Of a stretch of DNA of 64,000 nucleotides, positions 8,615-19,169 are shown in pieces. Where the stretch lies: positions 124,001-188,000 of the forward strand of contig NZ_RHOM01000001.1 of the NCBI RefSeq assembly GCF_003946515.1, read 5' to 3'. The translations under genes and the position numbers were made by a program. Numbering within the stretch: position 1 is the stretch's first letter; every line of letters starts with the position of its first letter. The notes under the pieces were generated by a model that worked only from the letters and a program-made list of their open reading frames with translations, was not told where the DNA came from and ran no database searches. This DNA comes from Companilactobacillus zhongbaensis (lineage in GTDB: Bacteria; Bacillota; Bacilli; Lactobacillales; Lactobacillaceae).

Positions 8615-8737
8615 GGAAACGAGCTCCGAGGCACAGCGGCCTCCGGTTAACACAGGTGGTCGCGGCGCTGCTTCGCAGCACCTTTGTGCGACCACCCGCG
8701 TTAATCCTCAGCAGCTGACCGTGCCTCTCCGCTCTCT
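8615..8737 (+). repeat. Family A intergenic repeat, complete copy (A2)
   Basis: Complete element: GGAAACGAGCTCC end, outer arms GAGGCAC/GTGCCTC, conserved AGCGGCCTCCGGTTAA, inner arms GGTGGTCGC/GCGACCACC, apical CTGCTTCGCAG, conserved TTAATCCTCAGCAGCTG, and CGCTCTC end. It fills the gap between convergent aspA and kup and is followed by a T run, so it might also terminate transcription. Confidence 0.88.
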
Positions 8738-8743
8738 TTTTTT

Positions 8744-10831
8744 CTATTCTTCATCCTCATCATCATCAACAGGATTATCAACGGGGATATCCTTCAAGGC
8801 TGATCTGTCTTTTCTGACGAGTCTGATTCGGTTTAGTGATACTTTTCCGAGTACTAGTGGAACTCGTTCTTCAACTACATCACTGTAGGAAAGTCCGAAC
8901 CAGTTGGCTGGTGAGATGAATTTTTGTAGTAGTAGTCTTAGGTGAATGATTCCTTTTTTGACTCCGCTGATCTTGGTGTCTGGTGAGAGTACTTCTTTGA
9001 TCAGTACGAATGAGAAGTCACCAACCTGACGGTCAGGGATCGTTGTGTATTTCTGTGGCTGTGTCTTGATTTCACCGTTAGACATCAAGTCGTTAACAAT
9101 CTGACGCAAGTAGACGTTAACCTTTTGATCGACTCTGAACCCTAAGTAAAGTTGAACGCTGACCATGTAGTCGGTGTCGAAGGTTTCGGCACTGTAAGCT
9201 GCAGTGTATGGTTCGTCGGTTACGTTGACGGTTACGAACCAGTAGACTTCGGCTCGTTTTGGTCTTTTATCTAGGATCGAGTACAAGATGTTTTTCTTAA
9301 TGCGGTATCCGTCGTGGACCTTTGTTAAATAGACTAAATTAGTCGTTGTGAGTGGATAACTTGGATCCTTGCGTAAATCATTTAATTGATGTTTAAAAGC
9401 TAGCAGAGAAGCGAAATGGCTTCTGAAGGTGTTGTCATCCATTAGACGGTCGCCGTATCTCCAGATGAACATGATGGCAACTAAGGCACCAGCGATGATC
9501 ATAGTGATGTAGGCACCTTGGATGAACTTGCTACTGTTAGTGATCAAGAAAATACTCTCGATCACGAAGAAAAAGCCGATGATAACAGTTGTGAAGAAGC
9601 GATTCAAGCGTTTCATCAACATCCATTGGTGCAAGAGGATAGTAGTCATCAACATGGTGATAGTAATTTCTAGACCGTAAGCATTTGACATGTTTTCGGA
9701 ATTTTGGAAGAAAATTACTAAGAAAATACAAATGATCCAAATAATTGAGTTAACAGTTGGGATGTATAGTTGTCCCTTAAAGTTCGTTGGATAAAAAGTC
9801 TTCAATCTTGGGAAAATTCTTAACTTAGTAGCTTCAGATACTAAAGTATAAGAACCTGAGATCAAAGCTTGCGAAGCAATGATAGCAGCTAAAGCAGCTA
9901 GGAAGATTCCAAAAAGCCGTAATGATGCTGGCATCGATTCGTAAAATGGGTTGAAATTAGCAGGTAAACTGGCAGCAATGTCAGTACCTTTGACACGTAA
10001 GATCCAAGCTGCTTGACCTAAATAACTTAGGAGCAAGCAAACTTTAACGAAAGGCCAACTAGTATAAATATTAGGACGGCCCACGTGACCCATGTCAGAG
10101 TAAAGTGCTTCAGCACCAGTTGTTGCTAGGAAGATACTACCTAGAATAAAGATCCCCCGGATATTGTAAGGACTTCTTAAAAGCTCGATAGCGTAGTAAG
10201 GATTGAAAGCTCTCAAAACAGACCAGTCGAATGACAAGTTGTAAATACCGAGCAATCCTAAAAAGGCGAACCAAACCATCATGATCGGACCGAATGCTTT
10301 ACCGATCAATTGCGTACCGAATCTTTGGATGAAGAATAGGGTCGACAAAATAATGATGGTGATCACAATAACTTGCGTTTGCGAGTGAATGAAGATGTGG
10401 TTATTGATGGCGATGCCTTTCAAACCTTCAATGGCCGCGGTAACAGTAACAGCAGGTGTCATCATACCGTCGGCTAGGAAAGTTGCCCCACCGATCATCG
10501 CTGGGATGATCAGCCATTTGGCACGCTTTCTAACCAAAGTGTAAAGGGCAAAGATCCCACCTTCACCACGGTTATCTGCCCGCAATGCGATCAAAACGTA
10601 TTTAGTCGTTGTAACGATCGTCAAGGTCCAGAAAATAAGTGAGACGGACCCTAAGATGAAATTAGTCGACATCTTATCGAGTCCACCATTTCCGACCATC
10701 AAAGAGTGCATAACGTACAGAGGAGACGTACCAATATCTCCATAAACAATACCTAATGCAATTAGAAATCCCGCAAAAGACATTTTAGCGTGGGGATTTT
10801 TCCGTAGCATTGCTAAATCTTTTTTATCCAT
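8744..10831 (-). CDS. kup: KUP-family potassium uptake protein
   Basis: A 695-aa membrane protein importing K+ (proton-coupled in the family). The N-terminal signature VYGDIGTSPLYV is intact, with about 12 transmembrane helices to roughly residue 450 and a cytoplasmic C-terminal domain ending in an acidic Asp/Glu tail. Start 10831 (MDKKDL) follows GGAGAG at good spacing; the frame begins slightly upstream at a TTG that overlaps that SD. The leader is only about 100 nt and shows no ydaO-type riboswitch. A TCGAA/TTCGA palindrome lies at about 10848-10860. Lactococcal Kup proteins are inhibited by c-di-AMP; this is not provable here. Confidence 0.92.
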   Translation of the reverse strand: MDKKDLAMLRKNPHAKMSFAGFLIALGIVYGDIGTSPLYVMHSLMVGNGGLDKMSTNFILGSVSLIFWTLTIVTTTKYVLIALRADNRGEGGIFALYTLVRKRAKWLIIPAMIGGATFLADGMMTPAVTVTAAIEGLKGIAINNHIFIHSQTQVIVITIIILSTLFFIQRFGTQLIGKAFGPIMMVWFAFLGLLGIYNLSFDWSVLRAFNPYYAIELLRSPYNIRGIFILGSIFLATTGAEALYSDMGHVGRPNIYTSWPFVKVCLLLSYLGQAAWILRVKGTDIAASLPANFNPFYESMPASLRLFGIFLAALAAIIASQALISGSYTLVSEATKLRIFPRLKTFYPTNFKGQLYIPTVNSIIWIICIFLVIFFQNSENMSNAYGLEITITMLMTTILLHQWMLMKRLNRFFTTVIIGFFFVIESIFLITNSSKFIQGAYITMIIAGALVAIMFIWRYGDRLMDDNTFRSHFASLLAFKHQLNDLRKDPSYPLTTTNLVYLTKVHDGYRIKKNILYSILDKRPKRAEVYWFVTVNVTDEPYTAAYSAETFDTDYMVSVQLYLGFRVDQKVNVYLRQIVNDLMSNGEIKTQPQKYTTIPDRQVGDFSFVLIKEVLSPDTKISGVKKGIIHLRLLLQKFISPANWFGLSYSDVVEERVPLVLGKVSLNRIRLVRKDRSALKDIPVDNPVDDDEDEE

Positions 10832-10959
10832 AAATATACTCTCCAAATCGAACAGTTCGAATGCGATTATAACACGGAAAAAAGTCGCTTCAAACTATTT
10901 AACTTTTACTATAAACATACATAACTATCCACTAAATCCCTAAATATTACTAGTGCTAA

Positions 10960-13395
10960 TTATTGATGAAAAGGAACTAAAAGTGAAGAATAATCAGTAT
11001 CGATCCGATACTTGATATCTTGGTTTCCCCGAATGGTCATTCCAAAATCAGTCGCATACACAACCAGCCCTAGTTGGTGACCCTCAGGCAACTTATAAAA
11101 AGTAGGCTGGAGGTCGACCGTGATGTCGTAAAATTCATTCTTTTTCAATTCATCGACGCGATAAGGATGATGACGATTTTGCAAGTTAAGGTGACCTTTA
11201 GTGATCATCTTATAAGAAGTAGGGGCTGTCGCAGTGGTAAATTCGCGTAAGTCATCTTCACGCCAGTCGAAAGTTTCGGCTAGACCTTTAGCTTTCAAAA
11301 TTGAAGGTGAAACATTGAAACGTTTGCGTTGACCAAAATCGATCAATTGGAAACTAAGTAGACCGATATTTTGATCACTAGCAACACGTAATTTTACGTG
11401 TGGAACACCATCGAGGATCAGCTCATTTTCAAGTTTTTGCGTACTAAAAATAAGTCGGTGATTTTGCATGGTTGTTGAATTAGTTGCAACCAAATCATTT
11501 TGCCACTCATCTATATTTTTGCAATAGTTTTGGAAAATATTTTCCGGTAATTTATCAGAAAATTCCAAGGTTTGCGAGTTTGGCAATTTATCCGAACTCA
11601 ATGAATTTTCTGACAAATAGTAATTCTTTTGATGGTTTTGTGGATCGCTCCAATTGTCGTAAGTATTCCAAGTTTCTGGAGTCAAATTATCTTGGATGAT
11701 GACATTAGGGATGATTTTTTCGGCACCGTTATCGACATCGAGCAATTCGTGGGTCAACCAGAGGTTAGCGATGTCGGTGAAGTCGATCGAGCGAAAGGCA
11801 TTGATGTAAATATGTTGCCCTTGATGCAAGATTATTTTTTTATTGATGTGGTTATTTTGAATGCCATTCCACAACTTCTCAACATTTCTAGGCTTAACGT
11901 TCCAGTCATTCAGTCCATGAACCAGCAATAAGTCCGCCTTGATGTTATGCATGTCTTTACGATAGTTACGAGCATCCCAAAAAGTATTGTAGTCACCGGT
12001 AGTCCGATCTTGATCAGTTGCGATTTTATCGAGCTGTTTTTTCCAAGTCGATGTAACTTGATGGAAGTCACCAGCTTGCAGGCGCCGACTAAAAGTTTCT
12101 TCCGCCAAAACGTCGCAGTCTTCACCTGGGAATCCACCAGGAGCGATGACTAGTCCGTTGTCACGGTAATAATCGTACCAACTAGAAATGGCAGCTTCGC
12201 TAATGATCGTCTTCAATCCTTTGACACCAGTAGTTGCGGCTGCAGTAGCCAAAGTTCCTAAATAAGAACGTCCCGTCATGCCAACTTGATGATTGCACCA
12301 GTCAGCCGTGATCTCGATGTTGTCAGTTTTATTAGTGAAAGCTCGGCGGTTTCCAGCTAACCATTCGATGATGGCAATCGTTGAAGTCGTTTCTTCAGGA
12401 TCACCCGTTGTCCGAACGCCGTCAGAATCTTTCGTCCCGATTCCAGCAGCATAAACCACGGCAAATCCACGTGCTAAAAAGTAGTCATTGAGGGTATAAG
12501 ATTGTTCACGCGAAAACGTTTCTTCAGCTTCGGTGGTGGATCCTTTTACCTGGCGAGGTTCTGGCAGTTTTTCTGCTGGAGCATGGTATTCGATGGAAGC
12601 ATAAGTGTTCTCATTGGGCTCTTTAGGAGTCAAGGGAACGTTAACGTCGTGCATCAACTTATCGCCAAACTCATCGTTAGTCCCTTGATTGTATGGACTA
12701 GCAGTGTACAAAGCTGGCACAGGATAATTAGTACCAGACATCTTGGGTCGAATGATCTCCGCTTTCAACAAGTCGAGTTTCCCATCGTGATCAGTGTCTT
12801 GTGAAGACTCAACATAGACGACTTCACGAACGAGCTGGTGTGGATCGAAGATCGGCATCGACTTTCCATTAAAAATCAGTGGTCGACTAACTTCTTCATC
12901 ATCGTAAAAAGGCGTGAAGTATTGCTGAGTGGCCAAGTAGTCGAGATAAGTTTGGCCGTCCTTATTGTGAGTAGCGAGCAACCAGTACCAAGCAGATTTG
13001 AGCTCGTCAAGCGTCAAGACCTCATTTTGATGATCGACCACTGTCAGTTGGATCTTCTTCATAGCCTCAATTGGCTGGTCGAGTTCAAAATCTAATTGCG
13101 GTTGAAAATCTAAAAGCTGCAAAGCCACGTTATAAAAAGCCGTCACTTCGACTTGATCGTGAGTTTGTAAATATTCAGCTAAGGTTTGGTTTTTAGTAGC
13201 CATGAGAGTGGCCAATTTTTGTTCAAATGTCGATTCAGAAACAGCGTCTGTAAAAGCTTTTTTCAAGAAAGATCTCCACAGTAACGCTGCATTATTTTCT
13301 TCTTTGTTAGTATCGTCTAAAAAATGGATCGCCGCTAATTCAGTCAGTTGTTGCTCCTGAGTAGTCGGCTTGATGGCGAATTGATTATTACGCAT
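10960..13395 (-). CDS. pepX: Xaa-Pro dipeptidyl-peptidase
   Basis: Serine peptidase of family S15, 811 aa, releasing X-Pro dipeptides from peptides in the cytoplasm. The nucleophile motif GRSYLG and the preceding helical N-terminal domain, alpha/beta-hydrolase core and jelly-roll C-terminal domain match PepX of lactic acid bacteria. Start 13395 (MRNNQF) lies 8 nt after AGGGG; the upstream GTG overlaps that SD. It is characteristic of the proteolytic system of lactobacilli. A terminator for pepC lies just upstream, so it is transcribed alone. Confidence 0.93.
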   Translation of the reverse strand: MRNNQFAIKPTTQEQQLTELAAIHFLDDTNKEENNAALLWRSFLKKAFTDAVSESTFEQKLATLMATKNQTLAEYLQTHDQVEVTAFYNVALQLLDFQPQLDFELDQPIEAMKKIQLTVVDHQNEVLTLDELKSAWYWLLATHNKDGQTYLDYLATQQYFTPFYDDEEVSRPLIFNGKSMPIFDPHQLVREVVYVESSQDTDHDGKLDLLKAEIIRPKMSGTNYPVPALYTASPYNQGTNDEFGDKLMHDVNVPLTPKEPNENTYASIEYHAPAEKLPEPRQVKGSTTEAEETFSREQSYTLNDYFLARGFAVVYAAGIGTKDSDGVRTTGDPEETTSTIAIIEWLAGNRRAFTNKTDNIEITADWCNHQVGMTGRSYLGTLATAAATTGVKGLKTIISEAAISSWYDYYRDNGLVIAPGGFPGEDCDVLAEETFSRRLQAGDFHQVTSTWKKQLDKIATDQDRTTGDYNTFWDARNYRKDMHNIKADLLLVHGLNDWNVKPRNVEKLWNGIQNNHINKKIILHQGQHIYINAFRSIDFTDIANLWLTHELLDVDNGAEKIIPNVIIQDNLTPETWNTYDNWSDPQNHQKNYYLSENSLSSDKLPNSQTLEFSDKLPENIFQNYCKNIDEWQNDLVATNSTTMQNHRLIFSTQKLENELILDGVPHVKLRVASDQNIGLLSFQLIDFGQRKRFNVSPSILKAKGLAETFDWREDDLREFTTATAPTSYKMITKGHLNLQNRHHPYRVDELKKNEFYDITVDLQPTFYKLPEGHQLGLVVYATDFGMTIRGNQDIKYRIDTDYSSLLVPFHQ

Positions 13396-13495
13396 TTTAT
13401 GCACCCCTTATTTTGTAGTCGATATTTCCATTATAGCGTTGATTGCTATCGTTTTGGCAGGTTAGGACGTTTTTGCTCGTTCAAAAATTGGGCAC

Positions 13496-13526
13496 AAAAA
13501 AAGCCGGTAAATTTACCGACTTTTTT
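13496..13526 (-). terminator. Rho-independent terminator of pepC
   Basis: AAGTCGGTAAA pairs with TTTACCGGCTT on the minus strand, followed by T residues, immediately after the pepC stop codon. Confidence 0.85.
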
Positions 13527-13528
13527 AA

Positions 13529-14872
13529 TTATGCTAAAGCACCCATTGGATCCCATGGTGCAAGTACTTTAGGATCTTTTGTTTCCTTATCGAAGGTAGC
13601 CTTTAAATCGTCGCTCAATAAGTTTTTGTTAATAACTAGTTGATAAACGAATTCATCGAACCAGTCGTCACTCATGACGAAGTAACCCTTAGTTCCGACT
13701 TTTTCACCCCAAGAATTTTCGACCTTCCACTTAGTTGGCTTGCCGTTTTCATCGAGGTCAACACCGGTGATGACCATGGCGTGGTCCATCATACTTTCAA
13801 CGTAGTCAAGACGTTGTGCCTTAGTCATGCTGAAGTCAGTGTTGAATAGTCCGGCTAGATCGTAGATCTTAGTGTCCATGATCCCGAGTTTTCTATCGGA
13901 ACTTTGAACGACATCACTACCGAACCAAACTACCTCACCTGATTGAAGTTGTTTGACAGCTAAGTCCTTGAAGTTTTGAAGCTCAAGGTTCAAGTGACGA
14001 ACTTGGCGTCCACCAACGACGTTTCCGAGAAGTTCTACGGTATAAACGTGATTGTATGGCTTGTCGTCTGTTGGTGCATTGATAGTTGAAATATAGTTGT
14101 CGATATCCCAACCAACGTACTTGTTGAAAAATTCGACTGGTGTGATGCCCGTTTCTTTGTGATACTTCTTGTCGTCATCACGATAAGCCCAGTCAAACTT
14201 AGCAGGTGGTTCACCGATCGTGTAGACCAAGATCTTATAGATCTCAGCTAGCATTTCGTCTTTTTGTCTTTGAACGTCGGCTTCTGATTCGCCGTCGTTA
14301 ACTAACTTACGTAAAGTTACGGCATTTTTGCGTAATTTAGTATTAAGAACTGCATTGAGTTCTCTTGAGTTAGTTCTACTTGCTGTATCGGGCATAACGC
14401 TCTTTGGCACGACACCATACTTTTGAACTAGTGCCATGACCATGTCCCATTGACCACCATCTTGTTGAGGTGTCGTCATCAAGAAGTCAACTTTTCTGTC
14501 GCCGATAGGTAGGGCAGCTGTGTTGATAACATTTTCGTAGAAGAAATTGGACTTTTCTAACTTGTCCCAAAATTCCATGTATCCCTCAGAAAGTTCGAAG
14601 CCCTTGATCTTGAAGTCATTTTGGATCGGATGTCTCATCGTGTTCAAGGCAGCGAAGACCCAGCAAAGTCCTGATTGTTTTTGGTCAGCAACTGAGCCAG
14701 TGTCGATCTCAACTGAAAAAGTAGGATCCATTGCGATCTTTGAAGCAAGTGTTTCACTAGATTTATAAATACCATTATTTGCTACTGCATTTTTAATGGC
14801 AGATGAACCTGGAGTGTCTTCAAATGCTTTTTGAAAATCTGTTAGTTCTTTAGATGTGATTTCCTTAGTCAT
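13529..14872 (-). CDS. pepC: Aminopeptidase C (bleomycin hydrolase family, C1B)
   Basis: Cytosolic cysteine aminopeptidase, 447 aa, part of peptide catabolism. The catalytic cysteine lies in SGLCWVFAALN, the histidine in MMDHAMVITGV and the asparagine in VENSWGE; the C-terminus ends DPMGALA, as expected for the self-processing arm of the family. AAAGGGAGAG precedes the ATG. It is read in the same direction as rpiA 19 bp upstream, so the two are probably cotranscribed. Paralogues such as PepE/PepG exist in lactobacilli and cannot be fully excluded. Confidence 0.9.
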   Translation of the reverse strand: MTKEITSKELTDFQKAFEDTPGSSAIKNAVANNGIYKSSETLASKIAMDPTFSVEIDTGSVADQKQSGLCWVFAALNTMRHPIQNDFKIKGFELSEGYMEFWDKLEKSNFFYENVINTAALPIGDRKVDFLMTTPQQDGGQWDMVMALVQKYGVVPKSVMPDTASRTNSRELNAVLNTKLRKNAVTLRKLVNDGESEADVQRQKDEMLAEIYKILVYTIGEPPAKFDWAYRDDDKKYHKETGITPVEFFNKYVGWDIDNYISTINAPTDDKPYNHVYTVELLGNVVGGRQVRHLNLELQNFKDLAVKQLQSGEVVWFGSDVVQSSDRKLGIMDTKIYDLAGLFNTDFSMTKAQRLDYVESMMDHAMVITGVDLDENGKPTKWKVENSWGEKVGTKGYFVMSDDWFDEFVYQLVINKNLLSDDLKATFDKETKDPKVLAPWDPMGALA

Positions 14873-14891
14873 GTATTACTCTCCCTTTAAA

Positions 14892-15581
14892 TTATCTAAT
14901 GTTGTCGATGACCTTTGGTCCGTCATCGTAGCCAACGATTACAGTATTCACTATATCAAGAAATAGTCCATGTGCAACAATTCCAACTTGATGATCTAGC
15001 CAGTCAGCTAGTAGGTGAGGGTGTGGAATGTGACCATTTTTGAGATCGATGATGTAGTTTTTATTATGTGTTAAGACGCGGTCACCGTTTTCGTCGAGAC
15101 GAAATTCTGGTGCTAGGTTTTCTTTAGCTAAGTCGTCGAAAGTCTTTTGGCAACCAAAGGGGATAACTTCAATCGGTAAGGGAAAGCTACCTAATTCGTC
15201 AGCCATCTTCGATTGGTCAACGATCCACAAGTTACGATGTGAATTAGTTGCGACCATCTTTTCGAGCAAGTGAGCTGCACCGCCACCTTTGATACCTTGG
15301 AAGTTCTTGTCGATCTGGTCAGCACCATCGATCGTTAAGTCGATATGGTCGACTTCATTCAAGTCTTTCATCGGGATGCCGAGTCCTTCGGCTTGTTTTT
15401 GTGAACGTGAAGAAGTAGAAACACCCACGATATTAGTGATCTCACCAGCTTGGTATCTGCGACCAAGTTCTTCGATCATGTAATAAACAGTCGAACCTGT
15501 TCCTAATCCTACGATCGAGTTACTTTCAATAAAATCTACTGATTTAACACCTACGGCTTTTTTAAGTTCGTCTTGATTCAC
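14892..15581 (-). CDS. rpiA: Ribose-5-phosphate isomerase A
   Basis: Interconverts ribose 5-phosphate and ribulose 5-phosphate in the pentose phosphate pathway. 229 aa, with the [16 protein letters not shown] phosphate loop, [11 protein letters not shown] and [12 protein letters not shown] active-site motifs. The start is GTG at 15581, sharing one base with the stop codon of the acetyltransferase gene and preceded by GGAGG inside that gene's end. The longer open frame is the acetyltransferase sequence in another frame. Translational coupling is likely. Confidence 0.93.
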   Translation of the reverse strand: MNQDELKKAVGVKSVDFIESNSIVGLGTGSTVYYMIEELGRRYQAGEITNIVGVSTSSRSQKQAEGLGIPMKDLNEVDHIDLTIDGADQIDKNFQGIKGGGAAHLLEKMVATNSHRNLWIVDQSKMADELGSFPLPIEVIPFGCQKTFDDLAKENLAPEFRLDENGDRVLTHNKNYIIDLKNGHIPHPHLLADWLDHQVGIVAHGLFLDIVNTVIVGYDDGPKVIDNIR

Positions 15582-15898
15582 TATTTTTCCTCCTCTAAAT
15601 CTTTCAATAGTTGTTGGTAGTTGTCGGCTAATAAAAATCTGATCTCGGGTTTGTTCTTGAATGCAGCCTTGGCATATTCGCAAACGGGTACCACCTTGAG
15701 ATCTTTCAAGTCGGCGTAATCTAGCAAAGCGTTCAATAGCTTGCCTGCTAAACCGTGGCCACGATAAGAGTCATCAACTCTCGTGTGGTCGATAGCGATG
15801 ACGCCTTCTTTGACGGTCGAGTAGGTAATTTCACCAATTTCTTTGCCAGTATCTGGCTCATAAAGGTAAAAACGATCCTCATTATGTCTTATTTCCAT
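15581..15898 (-). CDS. GNAT-type N-acetyltransferase (YidJ-like small family)
   Basis: A 105-aa single-domain acetyltransferase of the short GCN5-related type (Acetyltransf_CG). The acetyl-CoA loop [17 protein letters not shown] is near residue 45 and the family's [11 protein letters not shown] follows at about 78. The substrate is unknown. It is first in a probable operon with rpiA and pepC and overlaps rpiA by one base. Confidence 0.82.
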   Translation of the reverse strand: MEIRHNEDRFYLYEPDTGKEIGEITYSTVKEGVIAIDHTRVDDSYRGHGLAGKLLNALLDYADLKDLKVVPVCEYAKAAFKNKPEIRFLLADNYQQLLKDLEEEK

Positions 15899-16024
15899 AA
15901 AAAGCCCCCTTCGAATTGAACATTTACTTTAATCTTACCGTAATAAGTCGGGAAAGTCAGTGTATTGACCATGTTTAAATGATATCATTTTAAGTAACTG
16001 AGACTTAAAAAGGAGAATTAAATT

Positions 16025-16570
16025 TTGGCAAAACAACGTGGGTTTGAAATTGTAGAAAAATATCGTGGACAAGGCATCAACTTACCAGTCCGTCAAACGA
16101 AAAAAGCAGCAGGCTACGACATTGAAAGTGCTGTCGATTTTGTCGTTCCATCAATGTGGAAATTTGGAGTAGTTAATGCTATCAAATTCCTTCTCAATAA
16201 GGGTAAAATGGATGACACAAAACTTGATGAGATCCAAGGTGCCATCAAGCCAGTTTTAGTACCAACTGGAGTCAAAGCTTACATGCAAGACGATGAAGTT
16301 TTGATCGTTGCCAGCCGTTCCAGCAATCCTTTAAAGCGTGGACTATCAGTCCCTAACGGAATTGGTGTCGTTGATGCTGATTACTACAACAATAGTGGTA
16401 ACGAAGGAGAATTGTTCATCCAATTGATCAACTTTTTCCCAAGAGATTATCACATTAAAAAGGGTGATCGTCTGGCCCAAGGTATTTTCACGAAATATCT
16501 CACGACCGACACTGACCAAGGTGGTTTGAAGGAACGTGAGGGTGGCTTTGGATCATCAGGTATTAAATAA
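16025..16570 (+). CDS. dut: dUTP diphosphatase (dUTPase superfamily)
   Basis: Hydrolyses dUTP to dUMP, keeping uracil out of DNA. 181 aa; recognisable motifs are AGYDIESA (motif I), SRSSNPLKRGLSVPNGIGVVD (split motifs II/III, with the catalytic Asp in GVVDADY), and the C-terminal GGFGSSG phosphate-binding arm. It is longer than classic trimeric dUTPase because of an insertion at about residues 45-80, usual for the Lactobacillus type. The start is TTG, with AAGGAG 8 nt upstream. It opens the radA-yacL-gltX string. Confidence 0.9.
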   Translation: MAKQRGFEIVEKYRGQGINLPVRQTKKAAGYDIESAVDFVVPSMWKFGVVNAIKFLLNKGKMDDTKLDEIQGAIKPVLVPTGVKAYMQDDEVLIVASRSSNPLKRGLSVPNGIGVVDADYYNNSGNEGELFIQLINFFPRDYHIKKGDRLAQGIFTKYLTTDTDQGGLKEREGGFGSSGIK

Positions 16571-16589
16571 GAAAGAAGGAAACATTTGA

Positions 16590-17957
16590 TTGGCAAAATC
16601 TAAAAGCAAATTCGTCTGCCAAAGATGTGGCTACGTTTCACCGAAATATTTAGGACGCTGCCCTAATTGTGGTTCTTGGAATCAAATGGTCGAAGAATTA
16701 GAACACAATGAAGCTGTTAAATCGACTCCGAGTCGCCGGACTAGTGACTTGGAGATCAAACCACAAAAGATCAACAGTGTTTCTTTTGCTAAGGAACCAC
16801 GGATCAAAACTGACTTGTCGGAATTGAACCGCGTCCTTGGTGGCGGGATCGTTCCGGGCTCACTGATCTTGATCGGCGGTGATCCCGGGATCGGTAAGTC
16901 AACGCTCTTGCTACAAGTTTCCGGACAACTACAAAAGAACGCCGGCAAAGTGTTGTACGTCTCTGGTGAAGAGAGTGCCTCCCAGATCAAGATGCGGGCC
17001 GATCGACTAGGGATCAACGGGGATGACTTGTACGTTTATCCACAGACTGATATGAGTTACATCCGACAAACGATCGATGAGTTGAAGCCTGACTACTTGA
17101 TCATCGATTCCGTCCAGACCATGGATGAACCAGAGATCGGCTCTGCTGTCGGTAGTGTTTCACAGATCCGCGAAGTTACCGCTGAATTGATGAATATCGC
17201 CAAACAACAAAATATTACCGTCTTCGTCGTTGGTCACGTGACTAAGGGTGGTGCCATTGCTGGTCCAAAGATACTGGAACACATGGTAGATACAGTGCTA
17301 TATTTTGAGGGGGACACTCATCACAGTTATCGGATCTTACGTTCAGTCAAGAACCGTTTCGGTTCGACGAATGAGATCGGTATTTTTGAAATGCAGACGC
17401 AAGGACTTTCCGAAGTGGAAAATCCTTCCGAGATCTTCTTAGAAGAACGTCTCAAAGATACCAATGGCTCGGCCGTCGTTGTTTCGATGGAAGGAACTCG
17501 GCCGATCCTCGTCGAGATCCAATCGTTGATCACCCCAACGATCTTTGGAAACGCCAAGCGGACTGCGACCGGATTAGATCACAACCGAGTTTCCGTCATC
17601 ATGGCTGTGCTTGAAAAACGAGGCAATTTGATGCTCCAAAATCAAGATGCCTACTTGAAGTCGACTGGTGGCGTTAAGCTGGACGAACCAGCGATCGATC
17701 TCGCATTAGCAATGTCGATCGCCTCTAGCTACAAGAATCTCGGGATATCAGCCACCGACTGTTTTGTCGGCGAAGTCGGATTGACTGGCGAGATCAGACG
17801 GGTCAATCGGATCGACCAACGGGTCAACGAGGCTGAGAAGCTTGGCTTTAAGCGCATATTTATTCCAAAGAATAATCTCGGCGACTGGGTCAAAGATCAA
17901 AAGATCCAAGTAATCGGTGTCAGCACCGTTGCTGAAGCGATGGGTAAGACTTTTTAA
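16590..17957 (+). CDS. radA: DNA repair protein RadA
   Basis: RecA-like branch-migration ATPase for recombinational repair, 455 aa. N-terminal zinc finger CxxC...CxxC ([14 protein letters not shown]), Walker [15 protein letters not shown], the RadA-specific KNRFG motif at about residue 250, and a C-terminal Lon-like domain. The start is TTG, with GAAGGA 7-8 nt upstream. Twenty bp after dut. Confidence 0.96.
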   Translation: MAKSKSKFVCQRCGYVSPKYLGRCPNCGSWNQMVEELEHNEAVKSTPSRRTSDLEIKPQKINSVSFAKEPRIKTDLSELNRVLGGGIVPGSLILIGGDPGIGKSTLLLQVSGQLQKNAGKVLYVSGEESASQIKMRADRLGINGDDLYVYPQTDMSYIRQTIDELKPDYLIIDSVQTMDEPEIGSAVGSVSQIREVTAELMNIAKQQNITVFVVGHVTKGGAIAGPKILEHMVDTVLYFEGDTHHSYRILRSVKNRFGSTNEIGIFEMQTQGLSEVENPSEIFLEERLKDTNGSAVVVSMEGTRPILVEIQSLITPTIFGNAKRTATGLDHNRVSVIMAVLEKRGNLMLQNQDAYLKSTGGVKLDEPAIDLALAMSIASSYKNLGISATDCFVGEVGLTGEIRRVNRIDQRVNEAEKLGFKRIFIPKNNLGDWVKDQKIQVIGVSTVAEAMGKTF

Positions 17958-17972
17958 TATAGGAGGTTATAG

Positions 17973-19169
17973 ATGCGAAAAATTATTGTAAATGTCATCT
18001 TTGCCTTGATCGGTATTGCAGTTGGTGTAACTGTTTTGCCGTCATTGTGGAGAGTGACTGGCGTATATGACGTACGTTGGGTCAATAATGGGTATGTCGA
18101 CGGACTTACTGGCGGTATTATTTTTTATTTTTTCTCATTTCCTTTCGTCGAACCCATTACTCGCTTAAACGAACGAATCGAAAAAGAACTGAGTTCTCAA
18201 TCAACTAGTTGGATCATTTATGGAGCAGTCTTTTTGATCGGTGGCTTGATCTTAGCTAACATCATTTCGATCCCATTTTATATGATGCGTTCATCGATCT
18301 TTAATACCATCATTCCGTTGATCTTAATGATCATCTTCGGATTCTTAGGCTTTCGCCTAGGAACGACGCGACGGAATGATTTAAAGGGCTTTGCTAGTGC
18401 AAAAAGAAAATCCAACGATAAATTAGCTAGTGATGGTGATATCATTGAAAGAGCGACCGAAAAAGATTTTTATCCGTATAAGATTTTGGATACCTCAGTC
18501 ATCATTGATGGACGTGTTCATCAGCTAGCACAGACCGGTTTTTTGGAAGGGAAGTTAATGATCCCGGATTTTGTTGTCCACGAATTGCAGTTGATCTCCG
18601 ATTCTAGCGACAATCAAAAGCGGGAGCGTGGTCGCCGTGGCTTGGACATTTTGAATCAGATCAAGATGGACCAGACGGTCAATTATGAGACGACGACACG
18701 TGATTATGACAACATTCCTGAAGTCGATAATAAATTGTTGAAACTTGCCAAAGAAATAGGTGGTGCTGTTTTAACAAACGACTATAATTTAAATAAGGTC
18801 AGCGAATTTCAAAACGTTAAAGTTCTAAATATTAATGAACTGGCTAAAGTTTTGAAACCAATGGTTTTGCCAGGAGAAACAATGACTGTTAAAGTTATAA
18901 AAGAAGGTACTGAGCGCAAACAAGGTGTTGCTTACCTTGAAGACGGTACGATGGTTGTTGTTGAAGAAGGAAAATACTTCATCAATAAATCATTGGAGGT
19001 CGTTGTAACTAGTGCATTACAAACTGATGCCGGCAAGATGATCTTCACGAAGCCAAAACACTCATTCAATGGTATTTCGGCCAAGAATCCAAAGAATTCT
19101 GCGGATAACAAACCAAGTAAGTCAACAAGAAAAAGGGGAGAACGTAAAAGTGGCAAACAAGGCAAATAA
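17973..19169 (+). CDS. yacL: PIN/TRAM domain membrane protein YacL
   Basis: A 398-aa protein with four N-terminal transmembrane segments (to about residue 130), a PIN nuclease-like domain ([11 protein letters not shown] through [10 protein letters not shown]) carrying the conserved acidic residues, a TRAM domain (about 300-365) and a basic Lys/Ser-rich tail. The role is presumed to be RNA processing at the membrane. An AGGAGG SD is present. Its last 20 bases overlap the start of gltX. Confidence 0.9.
   Translation: MRKIIVNVIFALIGIAVGVTVLPSLWRVTGVYDVRWVNNGYVDGLTGGIIFYFFSFPFVEPITRLNERIEKELSSQSTSWIIYGAVFLIGGLILANIISIPFYMMRSSIFNTIIPLILMIIFGFLGFRLGTTRRNDLKGFASAKRKSNDKLASDGDIIERATEKDFYPYKILDTSVIIDGRVHQLAQTGFLEGKLMIPDFVVHELQLISDSSDNQKRERGRRGLDILNQIKMDQTVNYETTTRDYDNIPEVDNKLLKLAKEIGGAVLTNDYNLNKVSEFQNVKVLNINELAKVLKPMVLPGETMTVKVIKEGTERKQGVAYLEDGTMVVVEEGKYFINKSLEVVVTSALQTDAGKMIFTKPKHSFNGISAKNPKNSADNKPSKSTRKRGERKSGKQGK

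Noticed and set aside
10832-10959. c-di-AMP (ydaO) riboswitch before kup
   Set aside because: The leader is too short and lacks the aptamer motifs; only a small TCGAA/TTCGA palindrome is present.
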